This document shows positions 1-11,105 of a stretch of DNA of 64,000 nt, piece by piece. Positions within the stretch are counted from its first letter, which is position 1. Every line of letters begins with the position of its first letter. Source of the DNA: Cladorhizidae sp. MBARI D1340-BT2 (Eukaryota > Porifera > Demospongiae > Poecilosclerida > Cladorhizidae); contig JAQNBH010000003.1 in NCBI GenBank assembly GCA_028752905.1, positions 34,624,697 to 34,688,696 of the forward strand. The letters run 5' to 3'. The notes beneath the pieces were generated by a model that worked only from the letters and a program-made list of their open reading frames with translations, had not been told where the DNA came from and ran no database searches. Made by a program: the position numbers and the translations under genes.

Positions 1-87
1 TGAGAGTAGCTTTGTATGGGAGACATGTGGTTGCCTCTGAGTTAGCTCATGGCACCAGTGAGAGAGTAGGTCTGTACGGGAAGACAT
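1..87 (+). repeat. Right end of a HOR block entering the window
   Basis: The window opens inside a monomer with the variants GTAGCTTTG and TATGGG. It reaches the first 61-bp monomer (GGGAAGACATG near 78-88), which I use as the first HOR boundary. Confidence 0.85.
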
Positions 88-2776
88 GTGGTTGCCTCTG
101 AGTTAGCTCATGGGACCAGTGAGAGAGTAGGTCTGTACGGGAGACATGTGATTGCCTCTGAGATAGCTCATGGCATCAGTGAGAGAGTAGGTTTGTACGG
201 GAGACATGTGTTTGCCTCTGAGTTAGCTCATGGTACCAGTGAGAGAGTAGGTATGTACGGGAGACATGTGGTTGCCTCTGAGTTAGTTCATGGCACCAGT
301 GAGAGAGTAGGTCTGTACGGGAGACATGTGGTTGCCTCTGAGTTAGCTCATGGCACCAGTGAGAGAGTAGGTCTATACGGCAGACATGTGGTTGCCTCTA
401 AGTTAGCTCATGGCACCAGTGAGAGAGTAGGTTTGTACGGGAGATATGTGTTTGCTTATGAGTTAGCTCATGGCACCAGTGAGAGAGCACATGTACATGT
501 AGGTCTGTACGGGAGACATGTGGTTGCCGCTGAGTTATCTCATGGCACCAGTGAGAGAGTAGGTCTGTATGGGAGACATGTGGTTGCCTCTGAGTTAGCT
601 CATGGCACCAGTGAGAGAGTAGGTCTGTACGGGAGACATGTGGTTGCCTCTGAGATAGCTCATGCCACCAGTGAGAGAGTAGGTTTGTACGGTAGACATG
701 TGGTTGCCATTGAGTTAGCTCATGGCACCAGTGAGAGAGTAGGTATGTATGGGAGACATGTGGTTGCCTCTGAGTTAGCTCATGGCACCAGTGAGAGAGT
801 AGGTCTGTACGGGAGCCATGTGCTTGCCTCTGAGTTAGCTCATGGCACCAGTGAGAGAGTAGGTATGTACGGGAGACATGTGGTTGCCTCTTAGTTAGCG
901 CATGGCAACAGTGAGAGAGTAGGTCTGTACGGGAGACATGTGGTTGCCTCTGAGTTAGCTCATGGCACCAGTGAGAGAGTAGGTATGTACGGGAGACATG
1001 TGGTTGCCTCTGAGTTAGCTCATGGCACCAGTGAGAGAGTAGGTCTGTACGGGAGACATGTGGTTGCCTCTAAGTTAGCTCATGGCACCAGTGAGAGAGT
1101 ACATGTACATGTAGGTCTGTATGGGAGACATGTGGTTGCCGCTGAGTTATCTCATGGCACCAGTGAGAGAGTAGGTCTGTACGGGAGACATGTGGTTGCC
1201 TCTGAGTTAGCTCATGGCACCAGTGAGGGAGTAGGTCTGTACGGGAGACATGTGGTTGCCTCTGAGATAGCTCATGGCACCAGTGAGAGAGTAGGTTTGT
1301 ATGGGAGACATGTGCTTGCCATTGAGTTAGCTCATGGCACCAATGAGAGAGTAGGTATGTATGGGAGACATGTGGTTGCCTCTGAGTTAGCTCATGGCAC
1401 CAGTGAGAGAGTAGGTCTGTACGGGAGACATGTGCATGCCTCTGAATTAGCTCATGGCATGAGTGAGAGAGTAGGTATGTACGGGAGACATGTGGTTGCC
1501 TCGGAGTTAGCTCATGGCACCAGTGAGAGAGTAGGTCTGTACGGGAGACATGTGGTTGCCTCTGAGATAGCTCATGGCACCAGTGAGAGAGTAGGTCTGT
1601 ACTGGAGACATGTGGTTGCCTCTGAATTAGCTCATGGCACCAGTGAGAGAGTAGGTCTGTACGGGAGACATGAAGTTGCCTCTGAGATAGCTCATGGCAC
1701 CAGTGAGAGAGTAGGTTTGTACAGGAGACATGTGGTTGCCTCTGAGTTGTCTCATGGCACTAGTGAGAGAGTAGGTCTGTACGGGAGACATGTGGTTGCC
1801 TCTAAGTTAGCTCATGGCACCAGTGAGAGAGTAGGTTTTTACGGGAGATATGTGTTTGCTTCTGAGTTAGCTCATGGCACCAGTGAGAGAGTACATGTAC
1901 ATGTAGGTCTGTATGGGAGACATGTGGTTGCCGCTGAGTTATCTCATGGCACCAGTGAGAGAGTAGGTCTGTACGGGAGACATGTGGTTGCCTCTGAGAT
2001 AGCTCATGGCACCAGTGAGAGAGTAGGTTTGTATGGGAGACATGTGGTTGCCTCTGAGTTAGCTCATGGCACCAGTGAGAGAGTAGGTATGTACGGGAGA
2101 CATGTTGTTGCCTCTGAGTTAGCTCATGGCACCAGTGAGAGAGTAGGTCTGTACGGGAGACATGTGGTTGCCTCTGAGTTAGCTCATGGCAACAGTGAGA
2201 GAGTAGGTCTGTATGGCAGACATGTGGTTGCCTCTAGGTTAGCTCATGGCACCAGTGAGAGAGTAGGTTTGTGCGGGAGGTATGTGTTTGCTTCTGAGTT
2301 AGCTCATGGCACCAGTGAGAGAGTACATGTACATGTAGGTCTGTACGGGAGACATGTGGTTGCCGCTGAGTTATCTCATGGCACCAGTGAGACAGTAGGT
2401 CTGTATGGGAGACATGTGGTTGCCTCTGAGTTAGCTCATGGCACCAGTGAGAGAGTAGGTCTGTACGGGAGACATGTGGTTGCCTCTGAGATAGCTCATG
2501 GCACCAGTGATAGAGTAGGTTTGTACAGGAGACATGTGGTTGCCATTGAGTTAGCTCATGGCACCAGTGAGAGAGTAGGTATGTATGGGAGACATGTGGT
2601 TGCCTCTGAGTTAGCTCATGGCACCAGTGAGAGAGTAGGTCTGTATGGGAGACATGTGGTTGCCTCAGAGATATCTCATGGCACCAGTGAGAGAGTAGGT
2701 TTGTTCGGGAGACATGTGGTTGCCTCTGAGTTAGCTCATAGCACCAGTGAGAGAGTAGGTCTGTACGGGAAGACAT
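88..2776 (+). repeat. HOR block, 44 monomers
   Basis: 2,689 bp = 44 x 60 + 4 x 12 + 1, with 72-mers starting at 487, 1099, 1891 and 2323. From the window start to about 1670 it aligns with 7026-8690 (offset 7025, or 7017 past the 8-bp deletion at 8536). Shared rare variants include TTGCTTATGAG, GAGAGCACATG, CATGCCACC and GTTAGCGCATGG. The rest (about 1740-2776) aligns with 2905-4001. The join near 1670 carries an otherwise unseen CATGAAGTTGCC. G-to-T at 892 makes a TAG in the open frame. Confidence 0.85.
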
Positions 2777-4001
2777 GTGGTTGCCTCTCAGTTAGCACAT
2801 GGGACCAGTGAGAGAGTAGGTCTGTACGGGAGACATGTGGTTGCCTCTGAGATAGCTCATGGCACCAGTGAGAGAGTAGGTTTGTACGGGAGACATGTGG
2901 TTGCCTCTGAGTTAGCTCATGGCACTAGTGAGAGAGTAGGTCTGTACGGGAGTCATGTGGTTGCCTCTAAGTTAGCTCATGGCACCAGTGAGAGAGTAGG
3001 TTTTTACGGGAGATATGTGTTTGCTTCTGAGTTAGCTCATGGCACCAGTGAGAGAGTACATGTACATGTAGGTCTGTACGGGAGACATGTGGTTGCCGCT
3101 GAGTTATCTCATGGCACCAGTGAGAGAGTAGGTCTGTACGGGAGACATGTGGTTGCCTCTGAGATAGCTCATGGCACCAGTGAGAGAGTAGGTTTGTATG
3201 GGAGACATGTGGTTGCCTCTGAGTTAGCTCATGGCACCAGTGAGAGAGTAGGTATGTACGGGAGACATGTGGTTGCCTCTGAGTTAGCTCATGGCACCAG
3301 TGAGAGAGTAGGTCTGTACAGGAGACATGTGGTTGCCTCTGAGTTAGCTCATGGCAACAGTGAGAGAGTAGGTCTGTATGGCAGACATGTGGTTGCCTCT
3401 AGGTTAGCTCATGGCACCAGTGAGAGAGTAGGTTTGTGCGGGAGGTATGTGTTTGCTTCTGAGTTAGCTCATGGCACCAGTGAGAGAGTACATGTACATG
3501 TAGGTCTGTACGGGAGACATGTGGTTGCCGCTGAGTTATCTCATGGCACCAGTGAGAGATTAGGTCTGTACGGGAGACATCTGGTTGCCTCTGAGTTAGC
3601 TCATGGCACCAGTGAGAGAGTAGGTCTGTACGGGAGACATGTGGTTGCCTCTGAGATAGCTCATGGCACCAGTGATAGAGTAGGTTTGTACAGGAGACAT
3701 GTGGTTGCCATTGAGTTAGCTCATGGCACCAGTGAGAGAGTAGGTATGTATGGGAGACATGTGGTTGCCTCTGAGTTAGCTCATGGCACCAGTGAGAGAG
3801 TAGGTCTGTATGGGAGACATGTGCTTGCCTCTGAGTTAGCTCATGGCACCAGTGAGAGAGTAGGTCTGTACGGGAGACATGTGGTTGCCTCAGAGATAGC
3901 TCATGGCACCAGTGAGAGAGTAGGTTTGTACGGGAGACATGTGGTTGCCTCTGAGTTAGCTCATAGCACCAGTGAGAGAGTAGGTCTGTACGGGAAGACA
4001 T
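2777..4001 (+). repeat. HOR block, 20 monomers
   Basis: 1,225 bp = 20 x 60 + 2 x 12 + 1, with 72-mers at 3056 and 3488. Its 61-mer reads CTCTCAGTTAGCACATGGG, a variant shared with the marker at 4002. It is a tandem relative of 1740-2776. That earlier copy lacks one monomer, where a CATGTGCTTG unit and a GAGATAG unit were fused near 2660. Confidence 0.85.
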
Positions 4002-5166
4002 GTGGTTGCCTCTCAGTTAGCACATGGGACCAGTGAGAGAGTAGGTCTGTACGGGAGACATGTGGTTGCCTCTGAGATAGCTCATGGCACCAGTGAGAGA
4101 GTAGGTTTGTACGGGAGACATGTGGTTGCCTCTGAGTTAGCTCATGGCACTAGTGAGAGAGTAGGTCTGTACGGGAGACATGTGGTTGCCTCTAAGTTAG
4201 CTCATGGCACCAGTGAGAGAGTAGGTTTTTACGGGAGATATGTGTTTGCTTCTGAGTTAGCTCATGGCACCAGTGAGAGAGTACATGTACATGTAGGTCT
4301 GTACGGGAGACATGTGGTTATCGCTGAGTTATCTCATGGCACCAGTGAGAGAGTAGGTCTGTACGGGAGACATGTGGTTGACTCTGAGTTAGCTCATGGC
4401 ACCAGTGAGAGAGTAGGTCTATACGGGAGACATGTGGTTACCTCTGAGATAGCTCATGGCACCAGTGAGAGAGTAGGTTTGTACGGGTGACATGTGGTTG
4501 CCATTGAGTTAGCTCATGGCACCAGTGAGAGAGTAGGTATGTATGGGAGACATGTGGTTGCCTCTGAGATAGCTCATGACATCAGTGAGAGAGTAGGTCT
4601 GTACGGGAGATATGTGTTTGCTTCTGAGTTAGCTCATGGCACCAGTGAGAGAGTACATGTACATGTAGGTCTGTACGGTAGACATGTGGTTGCCGCTGAG
4701 TTATCTCATGGCACCAGTGAGAGAGTAGGTCTGTACGGTAGACATGTGGTTGCCTCTGAGATAGCTCATGGCACCAGTGAGTGAGTAGGTTTGTACGGGA
4801 GACATGTGGTTGCCATTGAGTTAGCTCATGGCACCAGTGATAGAGTAGGTATGTATGGGAGACATGTGGTTGCCTCTGAGTTATCTCATGGCACCAGTGA
4901 GAGAGTAGGTCTGTATGGGAGACATGTGCTTGCCTCTGAGTTAGCTCATGGCACCAGTGAGAGAGTAGGTATGTACGGGAGACATGTGGTTGCCTCTGAG
5001 TTAGCTCATGGCACCAGTGAGAGAGTAGGTCTGTACGGGAGACATGTGGTTGCCTCTGAGATAGCTCATGGCACCAGTGAGAGAGTAGGTTTGTACGGGA
5101 GACATGTGGTTGCCTCTGAGTTAGCTCATGGCACCAGTGAGAGAGTAGGTCTGTACGGGAAGACAT
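4002..5166 (+). repeat. HOR block, 19 monomers
   Basis: 1,165 bp = 19 x 60 + 2 x 12 + 1, with 72-mers at 4281 and 4653. The left part resembles 2777 onward (offset 1225). From about 4422 it switches to the segment whose paralogue starts at 48836. Diagnostic variants are CGGGTGACATG at 4485 and AGTGAGTGAGTAGG near 4778, each giving a stop in the open frame. Confidence 0.85.
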
Positions 5167-6139
5167 GTAGTTGCCTCTGAGTTAGCTCATGGGACCAGTG
5201 AGAGAGTAGGTCTGTACGGGAGACATGTGGTTGCCTCTGAGATAGCTCATGGCACCAGTGAGAGAGTAGGTTTGTACGGGAGACATGTGGTTGCCTCTGA
5301 GTTAGCTCATGGCACCAGTGAGAGAGTAGGTATGTACGGGAGACATGTGGTTGCCTCTGAGTTAGCTCATGGCACCAGTGAGAGAGTAGGTCTGTACGGG
5401 AGACATGTGGTTGCCTCTGAGTTAGCTCATGGCACTAGTGAGAGAGTAGGTCTGTACGGGAGACATGTGGTTGCCTCTAAGTTAGCTCATGGCACCAGTG
5501 AGAGAGTAGGTTTGTATGTGAGATATGTGTTTGCCTCTGAGTTAGCTAATGGCACCAGTGAGAGAGTACATGTACATGTAGGTCTGTACGGGAGACATGT
5601 GGTTGCCGCTGAGTTATCTCATGGCACCAGTGAGAGAGTAGGTCTGTATGGGAGACATGTGGTTGCCTCTGAGTTAGCTCAAGGCACCAGTGAGAGAGTA
5701 GGTCTGTACGGGAGACATGTGGTTGCCTCTGAGATAGCTCATGGCACCAGTGAGAGAGTAGATTTGTACAGGAGACATGTGGTTGCCATTGAGTTAGCTC
5801 ATGGCATCAGTAAGAGAGTAGGTATGTATGGGAGACAAGTGGTTGCCTCTGAGTTAGCTCATGACATCAGTGAGAGAGTAGGTCTGTACGGGAGACATGT
5901 GCTTGCCTCTGAGTTAGCTCATGGCACCAGTGAGAGAGTAGGTATGTACGGGAGACATGTGGTTGCCTCTGAGTTAGCTCATGGCACCAGTGAGAGAGCA
6001 GATGTGTACGGGAGACATGTGGTTGCCTCTGAGATAGCTCATGGCACCAGTGAGAGAGTAGGTTTGTACGGGAGACATGTGGTTGCCTCTGAGTTAGCTC
6101 ATGGCACCAGTGAGAGAGTAGGTCTGTACGGGAAGACAT
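5167..6139 (+). repeat. Canonical 16-monomer HOR unit, 973 bp
   Basis: Monomer order is F-cI-t-a-c-cK-tY-P-c-cI-tN-a-cC-a-cI-t. Private variants include CATGTAGTTGCC at the 61-mer, GCTAATGGC near 5546, GCTCAAGGC near 5679, AGACAAGTGG near 5835 and GAGCAGATGTG near 5997. Its paralogue is 49581-50553 (offset 44414), which shares these. Confidence 0.9.
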
Positions 6140-7112
6140 GTGGTTGCCTCTGAGTTAGCTCATGGGACCAGTGAGAGAGTAGGTCTGTACGGGAGACATG
6201 TGGTTGCCTCTGAGATAGCTCATGGCACTAGTGAGAGAGTAGGTTTGTACGGGAGACATGTGGTTGCCTCTGAGTTAGCTCATGGCACCAGTGAGAGAGT
6301 AGGTATGTACGGGAGACATGTGGTTGCCTCTGAGTTAGCTCATGGCACCAGTGAGAGAGTAAGTCTGTATGGGAGACATGTGGTTGCCTCTGAGTTAGCT
6401 CATGGCACCAGTGCGAGAGTAGGTCTGTACGGGAGACATGTGGTTGCCTCTAAGTTAGCTCATGGCACCAGTGAGAGAGTAAGTTTGTACGGGAGATATG
6501 TGTTTGCTTCTGAGTTAGCTCATGGCACCATTGAGAGAGTACATGTACATGTAAGTCTGTATGGGAGACATGTGGTTGCCGCTGATTTATCTCATGGCAC
6601 CATTGAGAGAGTAGGTCTGTACGGGAGACATGTGGTTGCCTCTGAGTTAGCTCATGGCACCAGTGAGAGAGTAGGTCTGTACGGGAGACATGTGGTTGCC
6701 TCTGAGATAGCTCATGGCACCAGTGAGAGAGTAGGTTTGTATGGGAGATATGTGATTGCCATTGAGTTAGCTCATGGCACCAGTGAGAGAGTAGGTATGT
6801 ATGGGAGACATGTGGTTGCCTCTGAGTTAGCTCATGGCACCAGTGAGAGAGTAGGTCTGTACGGGAGACATGTGCTTGCCTCTGAATTAGCTCATGGCAC
6901 CAGTGAGAGAGTAGGTATGTACGGGAGACATGTGGTTGCCTCTGAGTTAGCTCATGGCACCAGTGAGAGAGTAGGTCTGTACGGGAGACATGTGGTTGCC
7001 TCTGAGATAGCTCATGGCACCAGTGAGAGAGTAGGTTTGTACGGGAGACATGTGGTTGCCTCTGAGTTAGCTCATGGCACCAGTGAGAGAGTAGGTCTGT
7101 ACGGGAAGACAT
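6140..7112 (+). repeat. Canonical 16-monomer HOR unit (type copy), 973 bp
   Basis: This is a clean example of the full unit: fourteen 60-mers, one 72-mer (starting 6539) and one 61-mer. Private marks are AAGTCTG near 6361, GTGCGAGAG near 6411, ACCATTGAG near 6528 and GCTGATTTATCT near 6580. These recur at 50554-51526 and again at 51527-52439. Confidence 0.92.
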
Positions 7113-8689
7113 GTGGTTGCCTCTGAGTTAGCTCATGGGACCAGTGAGAGAGTAGGTCTGTACGGGAGACATGTGGTTGCCTCTGAGATAGCTCATGGCA
7201 CCAGTGAGAGAGTAGGTTTGTACGGGAGACATGTGGTTGCCTCTGAGTTAGCTCATGGTAACAGTGAGAGAGTAGGTATGTACGGGAGACATGTGGTTGC
7301 CTCTGAGTTAGTTCATGGCACCAGTGAGAGAGTAGGTCTGTACGGGAGACATGTGGTTGCCTCTGAGTTAGCTCATGGCACCAGTGAGAGAGTAGGTCTG
7401 TACGGCAGACATGTGGTTGCCTCTAAGTTAGCTCATGGCACCAGTGAGAGAGTAGGTTTGTACGGGAGATATGTGTTTGCTTATGAGTTAGCTCATGGCA
7501 CCAGTGAGAGAGCACATGTACATGTAGGTCTGTACGGGAGACATGTGGTTGCCGCTGAGTTATCTCATGGCACCAGTGAGAGAGTAGGTCTGTATGGGAG
7601 ACATGTGGTTGCCTCTGAGTTAGCTCATGGCACCAGTGAGAGAGTAGGTCTGTACGGGAGACATGTGGTTGCCTCTGAGATAGCTCATGCCACCAGTGAG
7701 AGAGTAGGTTTGTACGGGAGACATGTGGTTGCCATTGAGTTAGCTCATGGCACCAGTGAGAGAGTAGGTATGTATAGGAGACATGTGGTTGCCTCTGAGT
7801 TAGCTCATGGCACCAGTGAGAGAGTAGGTCTGTACGGGAGCCATGTGCTTGCCTCTGAGTTAGCTCATGGCACCAGTGAGAGAGTAGGTATGTACGGGAG
7901 ACATGTGGTTGCCTCTGAGTTAGCGCATGGCAACAGTGAGAGAGTAGGTCTGTACGGGAGACATGTGGTTGCCTCTGAGTTAGCTCATGGCACCAGTGAG
8001 AGAGTAGGTATGTACGGGAGACATGTGGTTGCCTCTGAGTTAGCTCATGGCACCAGTGAGAGAGTAGGTCTGTACGGGAGACATGTGGTTGCCTCTAAGT
8101 TAGCTCATGGCACCAGTGAGAGAGTACATGTACATGTAGATCTGTACGGGAGACATGTGGTTGCCGCTGAGTTATCTCATGGCACCAGTGAGAGAGTAGG
8201 TCTGTACGGGAGACATTTGGTTGCCTCTGAGTTAGCTCATGGCACCAGTGAGGGAGTAGGTCTGTACGGGAGACATGTGGTTGCCTCTGAGATAGCTCAT
8301 GGCACCAGTGAGAGAGTAGGTTTGTATGGGAGACATGTGGCTGCCATTGAGTTAGCTCATGGCACCAATGAGAGATTAGGTTTGTATGGGAGACATGTGG
8401 TTGCCTCTGAGTTAGCTCATGGCACCAGTGAGAGAGTAGGTCTGTACGGGAGACATGTGCTTGCCTCTGAATTAGCTCATGGCACCAGTGAGAGAGTAGG
8501 TATGTACGGGAGACATGTGGTTGCCTCTGAGTTAGCCCAGTGAGAGAGTAGGTCTGTACGGGAGACATGTGGTTGCCTCTGAGATAGCTCATGGCACCAG
8601 TGAGAGAGTAGGTCTGTACTGGAGACATGTGGTTGCCTCTGAATTAGCTCATGGCACCAGTGAGAGAGTAGGTCTGTACGGGAAGACAT
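7113..8689 (+). repeat. HOR block, 26 monomers with an 8-bp deletion
   Basis: 1,577 bp = 26 x 60 + 2 x 12 + 1 - 8. The deletion is after 8536 (GTTAGCCCAGTG, lacking TCATGGCA); the paralogue near 53630 is intact. The block also parallels 88-1670. Confidence 0.88.
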
Positions 8690-9602
8690 GTGGTTGCCTC
8701 TGAGTTAGCTCATGGGCCCAGTGAGAGAGTAGGTCTGTACGGGAGACATGTGGTTGCCTCTGAGATAGCTCATGGCACCAGTGAGAGAGTAGGTTTGTAT
8801 GGGAGACATGTGGTTGCCTCTGAGTTAGCTCATGGCACCAGTGGGAGAGAAGGTATGTACGGGAGACATGTGGTTGCCTCTGAGTTAGCTCATGGCACCA
8901 GTGAGAGAGTAGGTCTGTACGGGAGACATGTGGTTGCCTCTGAGTTAGCTCATGGCACCAGTGAGAGAGTAGGTCTGTATGGTAGACATGTGGTTGCCTC
9001 TAGGTGACCTCATGGCACCAGTGAGAGAGTAGGTTTGTGCGGGAGGTATGTGTTTGCTTCTGTGTTAGCTCATGGCACCAGTGATAGAGTACATGTACAT
9101 GTAGGTCTGTACGGGAGACATGTGGTTGCCGCTGAGTTATCTCATGGCACCAGTGAGAGAGTAGGTCTGTACGGGAGACATGTGGTTGCCTCTGAGTTAG
9201 CTCATGGCACCAGTGAGAGAGTAGGTCTGTACGGGAGACATGTGGTTGCCTCTGAGATAGCTCATGGCACCAGTGATAGAGTAGGTTTGTACAGGAGACA
9301 TGTGGTTGCCATTGAGTTAGCTCATGGCACCAGTGAGAGAGTATGTATGTATGGGAGACATGTGGTTGCCTCTGAGTTAGCTCATGGCACCAGTGAGAGA
9401 GTAGGTCTGTATGGGAGACATGTGCTTGCCTCTGAGTTAGCTCATGGCACCAGTGAGAGAGTAGGTCTGTACGGGAGACATGTGGTTGCCTCAGTGATAG
9501 CTCATGGCACCAATGAGAGAGTAGGTTTGTACGGGAGACATGTGGTTGCCTCTGAGTTAGCTCATAGCACCAGTGAGAGAGTAGGTCTGTACGGGAAGAC
9601 AT
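8690..9602 (+). repeat. HOR block, 15 monomers
   Basis: 913 bp = 15 x 60 + 12 + 1, a 16-mer short of one unit. Private marks are GTGGGAGAGAAGG near 8841, CTAGGTGACCTC near 9002 and CCTCAGTGATAG near 9490. Paralogue 53785-54697 reads CTAGGTTACCTC at the second mark. Confidence 0.88.
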
Positions 9603-10946
9603 GTGGTTGCCTCTGAGTTAGTACATGGGACCAGTGAGAGAGTAGGTCTGTACGGGAGACATGTGGTTGCCTCTGAGATAGCTCATGGCACCAGTGAGAG
9701 AGTAGGTTTGTACGGGAGACATGTGGTTGCCTCTGAGTTAGCTCATGGCACTAGTGAGAGAGTAGGTCTGTACGGAAACATGTGGTTGCCTCTAAGTTAG
9801 CTCATGGCACCAGTGAGAGAGTAGGTTTTTACGGGAGATATGTGTTTGCTTCTGAGTTAGCTCATGGCACCAGTGAGAGAGTACATGTACATGTAGGTCT
9901 GTACGGGAGACATGTGGTTGCCGCTGAGTTATCTCATGGCACCAGTGAGAGAGTAGGTCTGTACGGGAGACATGTGGTTGCCTCTGAGTTAGCTCATGGT
10001 ACAAGTGAGAGAGTAGGTCTGTACGGGAGACATGTGGTTGCCTCTGAGATAGCTCATGGCACCAGTGAGAGAGTAGGTTTGTACGGGAGACATGTGGTTG
10101 CCATTGAGTTAGCTCATGGCACCAGTGAGAGAGTAGGTATGTATGGGAGACATGTGGTTGCCTCTGAGTTCGCTCATGGCACCAGTGAGAGAGTAGGTCT
10201 GTACGGGAGACATGTGCTTGCCTCTGAATTAGCTCATGGCACCAGTGAGAGAGTAGGTATGTACGGGAGACATGTGGTTGCCTCTGAGTTAGCTCATGGC
10301 ACCAGTGAGAGAGTAGGTCTGTACGGGAGACATGTGGTTGCCTCTAAGTTAGCTCATGGCACCAGTAAGAGAGTACATGTACATGTAGGTCTGTACGGGA
10401 GACATGTGGTTGCCGCTGAGTTATCTCATGGCACCAGTGAGAGAGTAGGTCTGTACGGGAGACATGTGGTTGCCTCTGAGTTAGCTCATGGCACCAGTGA
10501 GAGAGTAGGTCTGTACGGGAGACATGTGGTTGCCGCTGAGATAGCTCATGGCATCAGTGAGAGAGTAGGTTTGTATGGGAGACATGTGGTTGCCATTGAG
10601 TTAGCTCATGGAACCAATGAGAGAGTAGGTATGTATGGGAGACATGTAGTTGCCTCTGAGTTAGCTCATGGCACCAGTGAGAGAGTAGGTCTGTACGAGA
10701 GACATGTGTTTGCCTCTGAATTAGCTCATGGCACCAGTGAGAGAGTAGGTATGTACGGGAGACATGTGGTTGCCTCTGAGTTAGCTCATGGCACCAGTGA
10801 GAGAGTAGGTCTGTACGAGAGACATGTGGTTGCCTCTGAGATAGCTCATGGCACCAGTGAGAGAGTAGGTCTGTACTGGAGACATGTGGTTGCCTCTGAA
10901 TTAGTTCATGGCACCAGTGAGAGAGTAGGTCTGTACGGGAAGACAT
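9603..10946 (+). repeat. HOR block, 22 monomers with a 1-bp deletion
   Basis: 1,344 bp = 22 x 60 + 2 x 12 + 1 - 1. The lost base lies near 9775 (TACGGAAACATG for TACGGGAGACATG). Paralogue 54698-56042 has the full-length monomer and is 1,345 bp. The block ends with the CTGTACTGG monomer and GAATTAGTTCATGG typical of this family. Confidence 0.88.
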
Positions 10947-11105
10947 GTGGTTGCCTCTGAGTTAGCTCATGGGACCAGTGAGAGAGTAGGTCTGTACGGA
11001 AGACATGTGGTTGCCTCTGAGTTAGCTCATGGCACCAGTGAGAGAGTAGGTATGTACGGGAGACATGTGGTTGCCTCTGAGTTAGCTCATGGCACCAGTG
11101 AGAGA

